DNA from: Bradyrhizobium guangdongense
GTDB taxonomy: Bacteria; Pseudomonadota; Alphaproteobacteria; Rhizobiales; Xanthobacteraceae
Length of the DNA stretch: 64,000 bases
Assembly (NCBI RefSeq): GCF_006483445.1
Contig: NZ_PPPT01000109.1
Location: 1-64,000 of the forward strand
Direction: 5' to 3'
A model generated the notes under the pieces. It was not told the origin of the DNA and did not search any database. It saw only the letters and a list, made by a program, of their open reading frames with translations. Below are positions 44,168 to 52,355 of the stretch, in pieces (within the stretch, counting starts at the first letter, position 1; each line of letters begins with the position of its first letter). The position numbers were made by a program, and so were the translations under genes.

Positions 44168-46813
44168 TCACTTGGCCCGAGGCAAAGGCATCCGCTGCAC
44201 GGTGATATCGGCACTGCCGCTGTTGTTGTCATAGTAGCAGGTGAACGGGCCCATCAACGGCATCAACTGAATGGCGTCGTTGACATAGAGGAACAACTCG
44301 CCCGATGCGTCCGCCGTGAAGTCGGCAACCATGCGCGATGCCAGATTCTGCTGTCGCCAGGCCTCGCGCGCGGCGGCGAGCTCGGTCGGCGGAATCGGCT
44401 GGTTGGGGCAGAACGCCGTCATCCAGTTGGGCTTCGGCAGGCTGCTCTTGGCGTAAACCGGATAGGTGTCCGGCGGATTGTCGATGTCCTTTGCCTTGGT
44501 AGGGTCGCGCAGCCGCGGCAATTCGTCTGCCTTGGCGCCGTCGATCTCCTGCAGCAGCAGCTCGGCATCCGCGTTCTCACCGATGCGCGCGACCGGCTGA
44601 TACCAGGCCCCACCGATCCAGCGGCGGACCGGCACGCCCCAGCGCAGCGAAGCAAGATCAAATCCGTTGACGCCCGTCATGATGTCGCGATCGAACCAGG
44701 GATCCCTGACGTCGATCCAGATCCTGTATTTGCGCCCCTTCTCGACCCAGAGCCCGCTCGCCCAGCACGGATTTTTGGTTTCGAACGGCGTCGGCACGGC
44801 GATCGCCTGTTCTCCGACCAAGGTCGGGTTTTTGCTGACTTTGCAAAAGGCAGGCGGGCCGAAGCGCCAGGCGAAACCGGCCGTTCCGTCGCGCCAGCCG
44901 AAATAGCTACGCTCGGTCACAAGCAGCGCTAGACCGAAGATCAGAATCAGGAAGGCACCGGGCAGCACGAGCTTGCTGAAGGCCCATTGCACCGGCCAGG
45001 CATAAAGCCGCATGAAGCGCGCGACTTTCAGCCACCATGTCGGCTTGCCGATGTCTGTCACCTGGCGATCCGGCCGGTTCCAGGCAAGCCGCGCGCGCTC
45101 CTGGATGCGGTCGCGCAGGAACGCGCTCATCCGCCATGCGGCATAGACCACCGCAGCGACGACGAATGTCGCGAACGGATAGAACACCGCGATCCGCAAC
45201 CAGGGCGCCACGTAGGACGGCAAAATCCCTTCCAGCATGCGCGCCGGCGGACCGGTGATGGCGCCGACGCCATAGTCGATGAAACGGATGACATCCAGTG
45301 CCGAGACGCCGTCGGCCGCGACCTGATCCGTCGGCCGCTTGAGCTTCTCGACGACGGGCACGGCTACCAATGGCCATAGCGCGAGGAAGGCGGCCGCCAG
45401 GAGCAGCGAGAAGTACCAGAACCTGCGCCACCACACTGTGTCGAGCGTCTCCGCGACGATCACCTCGTCCGGCGGCGACATGCCCATGAAAGCGTCGGCC
45501 GCGGCGGCGCCCTGCTCCGTCACAGCGCCGCTCCTCTTGGTCTTGCCCCAGTATGCCGACCTCATCTCGCGGCGGGTGCTCTCCTCCGTGAGCGGCATCA
45601 CTCGGCCATCGGGCAGCAGCACTTTTGCGCTGGCGGGAAGTGTGACCGGCGCATAATTGTCGCAGCCGTGCAGCATACGCTCGACGACAGCGATATGCAC
45701 GACGGGCGGGCCGCCGTCCTTCGTCACACTCTCGCCGATCGGACGCGGACCGTAACGATAGAACACGGCCGCGCCGCTGCGCGAGTCGTGCATGGGGCCG
45801 ATGGCCGACTGATAGGTCCTGAAATGATCGATTGCGCCCGGCTGGAAGCGAAGGTCGCCTTCGACCTGCGAGGCCATCCAGACCAGCGGCACGAATGCAA
45901 GCGTGCCGTCGGGATAGCCGCCACCGACATCGGAGTGAACGCCTGTGAACCAGACCTCCTTGATGCGGGGATCGTCGAGCCCGTGCTCGAAGCGGATGGG
46001 ATGAAAGGTCGTGCGCTCGTCGTCCAGCGCAAGCGCGTGCCGCGCGCGCCGGACCTTCTTGCCGAGTCTGCCGTTGCGGAATGAGATCGGCCAGATCGCC
46101 CAGTCGATGGCCGTGCGCAGTTCCTCGACCGGGACGCCGAACGCCTCCACCGTGTCGAACACGCCGAGAAATTCGACATGGACGTCAGTGCGACCGCCCA
46201 TCGCGTCCCGCACCGTCTTGTAGGACGGACGCCGGCGAATGAAATTATAGACCGCGAGCGCGACGTCGCGGACGATGCGGCTGATCCAGATCGTCGGCAG
46301 GCTCTTGTGCCACGGAATCGATTCCCTACGATATTCGCGCCATGCCGCCATCGTGTTGCGTTGCATGTCGCTGTGCGAGACGGGCACGCCACCGAGCTCG
46401 GCCGGAACCAGCCCCTGCGAGGAGATCATCGCGGCCAATGTCCGCGCCGTGAATGATCCGCGACTGAAGCCGAAGATGTAGATCTCGTCGCCGGGCCGCC
46501 AGTTCCAGCACAGGAAGCGATAGAGTTTTCGGACATTGGACGGCACGCCGATACCGGTTGCGCCGTCGAGCGCGGCGAGCGGCGCCCAACTGGCGGTGCC
46601 GACACCTTTTATATAGTAGGCGACCTGGTCGGGCCTGGTCCGATCCAGCGCCTCGTACAGGCGCCAGACGTTGGATTCCTGCTTGGTGAAGGCGTTGCCC
46701 GTGCCGTCGGCAAACAGCACGAATTTCCGTGGCGGCCGCTGAGCCCCATCGGCTCCGGCCTCGACGGGCCCTGCTTCGCTTCGATCACGTACCGGTATCG
46801 CGACATCGGTCAT
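44168..46813 (-). CDS. DUF2235 (Tle1-like alpha/beta hydrolase) membrane protein
   Basis: An 881-residue protein. The N-terminal 400 residues are DUF2235, with FVLFADGTGN, the GFSRGS nucleophile elbow (GxSxG) and HSDVGGGYPDG, as in Tle1 phospholipases. From about 470, four hydrophobic segments (FWYFSLLLAAAFLALWPLVAVPVV, WLRIAVFYPFATFVVAAVVYAAW and LPGAFLILIFGLALLV among them) anchor it, and a C-terminal extracytoplasmic-looking domain with DPWFDRDIMTGVNGFDL follows. No T6SS genes or immunity gene are adjacent, so a housekeeping membrane lipase is as likely as an effector. Confidence 0.88.
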   Translation of the reverse strand: MTDVAIPVRDRSEAGPVEAGADGAQRPPRKFVLFADGTGNAFTKQESNVWRLYEALDRTRPDQVAYYIKGVGTASWAPLAALDGATGIGVPSNVRKLYRFLCWNWRPGDEIYIFGFSRGSFTARTLAAMISSQGLVPAELGGVPVSHSDMQRNTMAAWREYRRESIPWHKSLPTIWISRIVRDVALAVYNFIRRRPSYKTVRDAMGGRTDVHVEFLGVFDTVEAFGVPVEELRTAIDWAIWPISFRNGRLGKKVRRARHALALDDERTTFHPIRFEHGLDDPRIKEVWFTGVHSDVGGGYPDGTLAFVPLVWMASQVEGDLRFQPGAIDHFRTYQSAIGPMHDSRSGAAVFYRYGPRPIGESVTKDGGPPVVHIAVVERMLHGCDNYAPVTLPASAKVLLPDGRVMPLTEESTRREMRSAYWGKTKRSGAVTEQGAAAADAFMGMSPPDEVIVAETLDTVWWRRFWYFSLLLAAAFLALWPLVAVPVVEKLKRPTDQVAADGVSALDVIRFIDYGVGAITGPPARMLEGILPSYVAPWLRIAVFYPFATFVVAAVVYAAWRMSAFLRDRIQERARLAWNRPDRQVTDIGKPTWWLKVARFMRLYAWPVQWAFSKLVLPGAFLILIFGLALLVTERSYFGWRDGTAGFAWRFGPPAFCKVSKNPTLVGEQAIAVPTPFETKNPCWASGLWVEKGRKYRIWIDVRDPWFDRDIMTGVNGFDLASLRWGVPVRRWIGGAWYQPVARIGENADAELLLQEIDGAKADELPRLRDPTKAKDIDNPPDTYPVYAKSSLPKPNWMTAFCPNQPIPPTELAAAREAWRQQNLASRMVADFTADASGELFLYVNDAIQLMPLMGPFTCYYDNNSGSADITVQRMPLPRAK

Positions 46814-47070
46814 CGAGCGATTCCTCCACCGGACATTCAGAGATCGCGATCAGGCCGGCGCCTTCGGAACTCGTCCTGACTGCCGACCGGCAGACATTTC
46901 GGACAGCGAAAGCAGCATCAATATAAGCGTGCATTTCTCCCACGAACGCGCTGAGGTCGCAAGAGTGCGTCGAAACGGAAACCGTGCATTTCTGCCTGCG
47001 ACCTTGTTGCGCCGCGCGCGATCCCCAGATGCCACGTTTCACGCGACGGCTTCCCACAGAGATCAAGTCA

Positions 47071-48102
47071 ATGACCAAACCGCTCGAGCTCGGATTAGAT
47101 ACCTTTGGCGACGTCACCAAGGATGCGGCTGGCACGCCGCTGCCGCATGCGCAGGTAATCCGCAACGTCGTGGACGAAGCCGTGCTGGCCGACGAGCTCG
47201 GCATCGATTTCATCGGGCTCGGCGAGCACCACCGCTCCGACTTTGCGATCTCCGCGCCTGACGTGGCGCTGGCGGCGATCGCCGCGCGTACGAAGCGCAT
47301 CCATCTCGGCTCCGCCGTGACGGTGCTGAGCTCGGACGATCCGATCCGCGTGTTTCAACGCTTTGCGACGCTCGACGCGATCTCCGGTGGGCGCGCCGAG
47401 GTGATCCTTGGCCGCGGCTCGTTCACGGAATCCTTTCCGCTGTTCGGCTTCGACCTGCAATCCTACGAAGAGCTGTTCGAGGAGAAGCTCGACCTGTTCG
47501 CCGCGCTGCTCTCGCAGAAGCCGGTGACGTGGGAAGGCAAGTTGCGTCCGCCGCTCAGGGATCAGCTCGTCTACCCCCCGGTCGAGCACGGCACGCTCAA
47601 GACCTGGATCGGCGTCGGCGGCAGCCCGAAATCCGTGGTGCGCGCCGCGCATTACGATCTGCCCTTGATGCTCGCCATCATCGGCGGCGATCCCGCGCGC
47701 TTTGCGCCCTATGTCGAGCTCTACCACCGCGCGCTCAAGGAGTTCGGCCGGACACCCAAACCGATCGGCGTGCATTCGCCGGGCTACGTCGCCGAGACCG
47801 ACGAGCAGGCGCGCGAAGAATTGTGGACCGACTACAAGACCATGCGCGACCGCATCGGCAAGGAACGCGGCTGGCCGCCGATGGGCCGCGACGAGTTCGT
47901 GAGCGAAGCCGATCACGGCTCGCTCTATGTCGGCTCGCCCGAAACGGTGGCGCGCAAGATCGCAGCGACCGCGAAGACGCTCGGCATTGCGCGATTTCAG
48001 TTGAAATACTCGGCCGGGCCATTGCCGCATGAGAAGCTGATGCGGAGCATCGAGCTCTATGGGCGGAAGGTGGCGCCGATGGTGCGGGAGATGGTGGGGT
48101 AG
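47071..48102 (+). CDS. LLM-class flavin-dependent oxidoreductase
   Basis: 343 residues from the ATG at 47071; the longer ORF adds 29 residues with no family match. Luciferase-like monooxygenase fold: LGLDTFGDV start, FIGLGEHHRSDFAIS, LDAISGGRAEVILGRGSF, GVGGSPKSVVRAAHYDLP. Uses FMN or F420; substrate unknown. Monocistronic. Confidence 0.88.
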   Translation: MTKPLELGLDTFGDVTKDAAGTPLPHAQVIRNVVDEAVLADELGIDFIGLGEHHRSDFAISAPDVALAAIAARTKRIHLGSAVTVLSSDDPIRVFQRFATLDAISGGRAEVILGRGSFTESFPLFGFDLQSYEELFEEKLDLFAALLSQKPVTWEGKLRPPLRDQLVYPPVEHGTLKTWIGVGGSPKSVVRAAHYDLPLMLAIIGGDPARFAPYVELYHRALKEFGRTPKPIGVHSPGYVAETDEQAREELWTDYKTMRDRIGKERGWPPMGRDEFVSEADHGSLYVGSPETVARKIAATAKTLGIARFQLKYSAGPLPHEKLMRSIELYGRKVAPMVREMVG

Positions 48103-48191
48103 CCCGCCTACGCCCTCTGGGCACCGGCGCGGCATCCTGCTTCGCGGGCTGGCGGGCTGCAAATCCTGCGAAGCGCGTCAGCGCGAAGCAG

Positions 48192-48277
48192 GATGGTGGG
48201 GGAGGCAGGACTCGAACCTGCGAAGCCATGAGGCGGCTGATTTACAGTCAGCTCCCTTTGCCACTCGGGACACTCCC
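48192..48277 (-). tRNA. tRNA-Tyr (anticodon GTA)
   Basis: An 86-base type II cloverleaf on the minus strand, acceptor GGGGGAG/CTCCCCC, A as discriminator and encoded CCA. The anticodon loop CTGTAAA gives GTA. A long variable arm is present, as in bacterial tRNA-Tyr. Confidence 0.97.
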
Positions 48278-48497
48278 CCGCTCGACGGCAGCATGATCGG
48301 ACCGGACGTTTGCCGGCGGACCGAAAGCGGCCATGGAACGTGAAGGCCGCGGCAACCCGGATCGGGGCGCGACCGGGCGCGTTTATGGGCGATGCGGCGG
48401 GGCAAAGTCAACCGAGGCGTTCGGGGAAAATCGTCCATAATGGCCTCGGAAGACGGCCAAATTGCCATATTCCGGAACCCGTGACACAAGCGCTGCC

Positions 48498-49328
48498 ATG
48501 AACGATCGAAAATTCGCTCCCAAGGGCCGCCGCCGCGACGGTAAGCCCTTCAAGAAGGCCGAGAAATCGGCCGGCCGCCCGGCCTGGCGCGACCGCGATT
48601 CGCACCCCGACGGCCCTGCCATCCTGTACGGCTGGCACACCGTGTCCCTTGCGCTCGCCAACCCCAACAGGCGCATCCGCAAGCTGATCCTGACCGAGAA
48701 CGCCGCAAGGCGTCTGGCCGAGGAGAACATCGCCACCCGCATCACGCCCGAGATCGTCCGGCCGCAGGAGATCGACCGGCTGCTCTCACCGGATGCCGTG
48801 CATCAGGGGCTGCTCGCGGAGGCCGATTCCCTGCCCTCGCCCGACATCGAGACGCTCGCGCCCGAGGGCATGGTGCTGGTGCTCGACCAGATCACCGACC
48901 CACACAACGTCGGTGCCATTTTGCGCTCGGCCGCGGCCTTTGCGGTGAAGGCGATCGTCACCACCGCGCGTCACAGCCCGGAGGCAACCGGCGTGCTGGC
49001 CAAGGCCGCCTCCGGCGCGCTCGAGCTGGTGCCGATGGTAACAGTGCAAAATCTCGCGCGCGCGCTGACGGCGCTGAACGAGCGCGGTTTCCAGACCGTC
49101 GGACTCGATAGCGAGGGCTCTGAGGATCTGAGCGCGGTCGCACTGCGCGAACCGCTGGCGCTGGTGTTAGGGGCCGAGGGCAAAGGCCTGCGCCAATTGA
49201 CGCGCGAGACCTGCAGCGTCGTGGCGCGGCTCGACATGCCCGGCGAGATCAAGAGCCTCAACGTGTCGAACGCCGCGGCGCTCGCGCTCTATGTCGGCGC
49301 GAGCCGGCTCGGGCTGATGAAGCGCTAG
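48498..49328 (+). CDS. rlmB: 23S rRNA 2'-O-methyltransferase of the TrmH/SpoU family
   Basis: 276 residues. A basic N-terminal tail, then an RNA-binding domain (AILYGWHTVSLALANPNRRI) and the SPOUT knot with DQITDPHNVGAILRSA, LVLGAEGKGL and IKSLNVSNAAALALY, the three TrmH family motifs. RlmB methylates G2251 in the 23S rRNA P loop; the assignment to rlmB rather than another TrmH member is from motif and layout. The ATG at 48498 is preferred over an upstream in-frame extension. Confidence 0.88.
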   Translation: MNDRKFAPKGRRRDGKPFKKAEKSAGRPAWRDRDSHPDGPAILYGWHTVSLALANPNRRIRKLILTENAARRLAEENIATRITPEIVRPQEIDRLLSPDAVHQGLLAEADSLPSPDIETLAPEGMVLVLDQITDPHNVGAILRSAAAFAVKAIVTTARHSPEATGVLAKAASGALELVPMVTVQNLARALTALNERGFQTVGLDSEGSEDLSAVALREPLALVLGAEGKGLRQLTRETCSVVARLDMPGEIKSLNVSNAAALALYVGASRLGLMKR

Positions 49329-49337
49329 CAAAACAAA

Positions 49338-49366
49338 GCGCCCGTCCGCGCGATGCGAACGGGCGC
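49338..49366 (+). terminator. Stem-loop after rlmB
   Basis: GCGCCCGT (49338-49345) pairs with ACGGGCGC (49359-49366), a 13-base loop, without a clear U tract (AACTCAACTC follows). It may terminate both convergent genes. Confidence 0.5.
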
Positions 49367-49394
49367 CTCGAACTCAACTCAACCGATCGAGCGA

Positions 49395-49916
49395 TCAGTA
49401 ATAGCGGCGCAGCGCGCGATGGCCGTAATAGCCGGGCGCGACGCGATGCGCGTAGCCATAACGAGGACCATAGCCATAGTGCACGCGCGGCAGATAGCCG
49501 ACGCGCGGGCCGTAGCCGTAGCGGTACGGACGATAGTACGGACGGTACGGAGCGACCGCACGCGCGCCATAGCCATAACCGTACGGGCGTGCACGGTAGC
49601 CATAGCCGTAACCCGGCGTCACGATGGCGTCTTCCTGATAGGTCGGGGTCGGCGCGAACGCGCCCGGACCGGTATAGGTCGGGCCCTGGTTCACGTAGTA
49701 ATATTGCGAGGTCGGCTCCGCGAGGCGCTCGTAGCCATAACCGGAACCATAGCCATAACCGGCGCCATAGCCGTAGCCGCCGCAGCCGGTGTTGCAGCCC
49801 GAGAACACCGGCGCAACCACGGGCGCGCAGGGGTTCCAGCCGCACGCCGCAGCCGGGGCTGCACCTGCGACCAACACGGCGGCTGCCGCGACCAGTCCTG
49901 AAATCATCTGACGCAT
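49395..49916 (-). CDS. Secreted glycine/tyrosine-rich protein
   Basis: 173 residues. Signal peptide (MRQMISGLVAAAAVLVAGAAPAAA, cleavage near residue 24) followed by Cys-containing (CGWNPC, GCNTGCGG) and then long YGYG/GYGYR/PYRPYYRP repeats. No enzymatic domain. Probably an envelope or exported structural protein; many rhizobia have such Gly/Tyr-rich proteins of unknown function. Confidence 0.75.
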   Translation of the reverse strand: MRQMISGLVAAAAVLVAGAAPAAACGWNPCAPVVAPVFSGCNTGCGGYGYGAGYGYGSGYGYERLAEPTSQYYYVNQGPTYTGPGAFAPTPTYQEDAIVTPGYGYGYRARPYGYGYGARAVAPYRPYYRPYRYGYGPRVGYLPRVHYGYGPRYGYAHRVAPGYYGHRALRRYY

Positions 49917-50008
49917 TACTCTCTCCTGTCGATTTCCGTTTCGTTGGTTTTGACTTGGTTTCTAATGTGCTTGCTTGACGTCTTACCTGTTCGCTTTACC
50001 CGTTCGCC

Positions 50009-50500
50009 TTACCTGGGCGGAGTGCCGGGTCCATCTGCATGCGGCACCTGACGCGGACGATGACGGCGCGGTTCGCCGCCGATCTCCGGCGCCAGAATGA
50101 CCGCCGGCGGATTGACGGGAACGTCCATCTGCGCGGGCAGCGGCGCGGATTGCGCGCCCCAGCTCTGATAGTAGCTCTGTGCCGGCTGCGGCAATTTGCG
50201 GTTGGCGGGCGGCTCGACCTCAAGGCGCCCGTAGCCGGGCCGCAGTCCCATGGTCGGATAATAATGGCCGACGTCCGGCGGCTGACGATCCGGCACATAG
50301 CGGCCGCCATAGATGGTGGGCTGCACATGCGTGCCGCGCGCGAGACCCCAATCGCCTTCGATGACGGTATAGGACGCGTCGATGCCGTTAATGATGATGG
50401 GCACACCGGGACGGCCGGGAATGACGATGTCAAACCCGTCGGCTGCAAGCGCCGACGCAGGCAGTCCGATCAGAAATGCGACAAGCGCCAAAGCGCGCAT
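50009..50500 (-). CDS. Exported hypothetical protein
   Basis: 163 residues. Signal peptide (MRALALVAFLIGLPASALA). The mature part starts ADGFDIVIPGRPGVPIIINGIDASYTVIEGDWGL and ends in a Pro-rich tail. Same strand as the Gly/Tyr-rich gene 92 bases downstream. Not recognised as a characterised family. Confidence 0.75.
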   Translation of the reverse strand: MRALALVAFLIGLPASALAADGFDIVIPGRPGVPIIINGIDASYTVIEGDWGLARGTHVQPTIYGGRYVPDRQPPDVGHYYPTMGLRPGYGRLEVEPPANRKLPQPAQSYYQSWGAQSAPLPAQMDVPVNPPAVILAPEIGGEPRRHRPRQVPHADGPGTPPR

Positions 50501-50780
50501 CAGGGGGCCCCGGTTATTCAGCGCGCAACCTAACCGATCACTGAACCCAGAGTGTTAAGGCGATCCGGTTTAATTCCGGTAAGCCTAACGCAGCAGGGCT
50601 GAAAGCCAGCGCAAATGTGCTGACGAGTCTATGAAAGTGTTAACGCAGTTCTCGCCCGGCGCCGGAACCATCGACATGCTCACGCCGGTTTGACCGCAAC
50701 ACGTGGAAACCTGCCGCTGCAACCGGAACGACGGCGCCGCTGCATGCTTAGCCCCGCATCTCAACCACAGGGAGCAAGGC

Positions 50781-51251
50781 ATGAAACATCTGACCCTTCT
50801 TGGCGCAGCCGCGATCGCGGTGTCCGCGCTGGCAACACCGACCATGGCCCAGACGATGCGAGACAATCAGGTCCGCTGCCAGTCGGCGTTCCCAAACTCC
50901 AACTGCGAGACCTGGCGCGGCAGCAATGCCGGCGCGGAGCGCAGCTACGATCGTCGCGTGAGCTATCGCCAGGCGCGCGACCGGGACAACGACTGGAACA
51001 GGACGCAGACCGGCTTCTGGCCGGCCGACGTTGCGGGCAACGTCGCGGGCGCAGCCGTCGGCACCGCCGGTGCGATCGCAACCGCGCCGTTCCGCGCCTG
51101 GGACAATTCCTACGCCTATGACAATTCGTATCCGTCTGACGGCGACTATCGCGGCTGGGACAGCCGCAGCTACGCCCAGCGCAACGGCTTTGTCTGCACG
51201 CCCGGCACCACTTTCCGCGGCGAGGACGGCAAGCGTCACCTCTGCCAATAG
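50781..51251 (+). CDS. Exported hypothetical protein
   Basis: 156 residues from the ATG at 50781 (GGGAGCAAGG upstream). Signal peptide MKHLTLLGAAAIAVSALATPTMA. The mature part has a small Gly/Ala-rich helical stretch (GNVAGAAVGTAGAIATAPF) and Cys at both ends (CQSAFPNSNC, VCTPGTTF...LC). Function unknown. A UUCG-loop terminator follows. Confidence 0.7.
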   Translation: MKHLTLLGAAAIAVSALATPTMAQTMRDNQVRCQSAFPNSNCETWRGSNAGAERSYDRRVSYRQARDRDNDWNRTQTGFWPADVAGNVAGAAVGTAGAIATAPFRAWDNSYAYDNSYPSDGDYRGWDSRSYAQRNGFVCTPGTTFRGEDGKRHLCQ

Positions 51252-51275
51252 ACTGACGTGACCAAACGACCTCAG

Positions 51276-51300
51276 CGGGCGGCCTTCGGGCCGCCCGTTT
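51276..51300 (+). terminator. Rho-independent terminator
   Basis: CGGGCGGCC (51276-51284), loop TTCG, GGCCGCCCG (51289-51297), then TTT. UUCG tetraloop hairpin after the exported protein gene. Confidence 0.8.
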
Positions 51301-51406
51301 CATGCCGCAAAACCGCGTTTTCCGGTTCTGGCACTTTCCGCACAAGTCTGGTATTGCGACCCGCGCAGGCGACGCGTTCGCGCCACGCGACGCATTGTTG
51401 GAAGAT

Positions 51407-51481
51407 GCCGGCTTAGCTCAGCGGTAGAGCAGCGGTTTTGTAAACCGAAGGTCGGGGGTTCAATCCCCTCAGCCGGCACCA
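51407..51481 (+). tRNA. tRNA-Thr (anticodon TGT)
   Basis: A 75-base cloverleaf GCCGGCT...AGCCGGC A CCA with encoded CCA. The anticodon loop TTTGTAA gives TGT (reads ACA). D-arm GCTCAGCGGTAGAGC and T-loop TTCAATC canonical. Confidence 0.97.
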
Positions 51482-51495
51482 GCAGTTCTCCTGCT

Positions 51496-51882
51496 TCACT
51501 CCACGGTCAGCGTGACGGTATCGTCCTCGGGCAGATGCGTGTGATACTTCACGTTCACGACGAAGCTGTCGGTGCCGCGGAAGCCCTTGTCAGGCGTGTA
51601 GTCGATCGCGACACCCGGGATTCGCCGGCCAATGCATTTGGTGTCGCCAAAACGGGCTGTCGTGATGAGCAGGTTTGACGGACGGGAGCGCACCTTGCCG
51701 TGCTGCGGTTTGGTCACCAGCCTGACGGTCCCCGCCCTCGGACTGCACGCTTCGCCCCAGGATGCATAGCTGAGAACTTGCTGCGTCTTGCCCGATGTGA
51801 CCGTTTTACTGAGCGACCGGGCCTCTGCTCCGGCTGGCAAACAACAGACGGCCAACACCGCAGCAATTCCAAAAAACTTCAT
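51496..51882 (-). CDS. Exported hypothetical protein with Ig-like fold
   Basis: 128 residues. Signal peptide (MKFFGIAAVLAVCCLPAGAEA). The mature sequence has KPQHGKVRSRPSN and DYTPDKGFRGTDSFVVNVKYHTHLPEDDTVTLTVE, typical of cadherin/Ig-like (Big_9) strands. Located 8 bases from the tail of the next minus-strand gene and close to tRNA-Thr. Periplasmic; role unknown. Confidence 0.7.
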   Translation of the reverse strand: MKFFGIAAVLAVCCLPAGAEARSLSKTVTSGKTQQVLSYASWGEACSPRAGTVRLVTKPQHGKVRSRPSNLLITTARFGDTKCIGRRIPGVAIDYTPDKGFRGTDSFVVNVKYHTHLPEDDTVTLTVE

Positions 51883-51888
51883 GCCCCG

Positions 51889-52341
51889 CTATCTCCCCGC
51901 CAACGACAGCTCCGCGCGATCGTCATTCCGCGACACCATGCATTGCATCTGGAACGCCGAGCCCGGCGACCGAAACGCCGTCTTGCGCAGGCGTGCGTTC
52001 TCGACGCAGTTTTGCGCGCCGATCGCGATCGATGAGGCTTTCACGCCGGTGAGGATCGCGCCGGAGCGGCCGACGAACTGAAACCATTTTTGCCCCGGAG
52101 ATGGCGGGCTGAGAAAACGCAGCGTCGTGCCTGTCGCGCCCTTGCAGAGCAGATAGGCGCCGTAGTCGTCATCGCCCTCGTTGCGCGCGCTGAGCGCGAT
52201 GGAGCCGGAGGGCGATCGCTGACCGGCATCGAGGCCGATCTTCTCGGCGATCTCGACCGCTTTGCTCTCACAGTCGTCGGCGCGCGCCGGTACGACACTG
52301 GCCAGGACGGACAACACGATGATCAGGAGGCAGTGCCACAT
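51889..52341 (-). CDS. Exported hypothetical protein
   Basis: 150 residues from the ATG at 52341. Signal peptide (MWHCLLIIVLSVLASVVPARA). Mature DDCESKAVEIAEKIGL begins a small fold with several Cys (Cys in ESK, LLCKG, NCVEN and MQC), likely two disulfides. Separated by 14 bases from the dehydrogenase gene and same strand, so possibly cotranscribed with it. Not recognised. Confidence 0.65.
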   Translation of the reverse strand: MWHCLLIIVLSVLASVVPARADDCESKAVEIAEKIGLDAGQRSPSGSIALSARNEGDDDYGAYLLCKGATGTTLRFLSPPSPGQKWFQFVGRSGAILTGVKASSIAIGAQNCVENARLRKTAFRSPGSAFQMQCMVSRNDDRAELSLAGR

Positions 52342-52355
52342 GAATTGCAAGCCGG

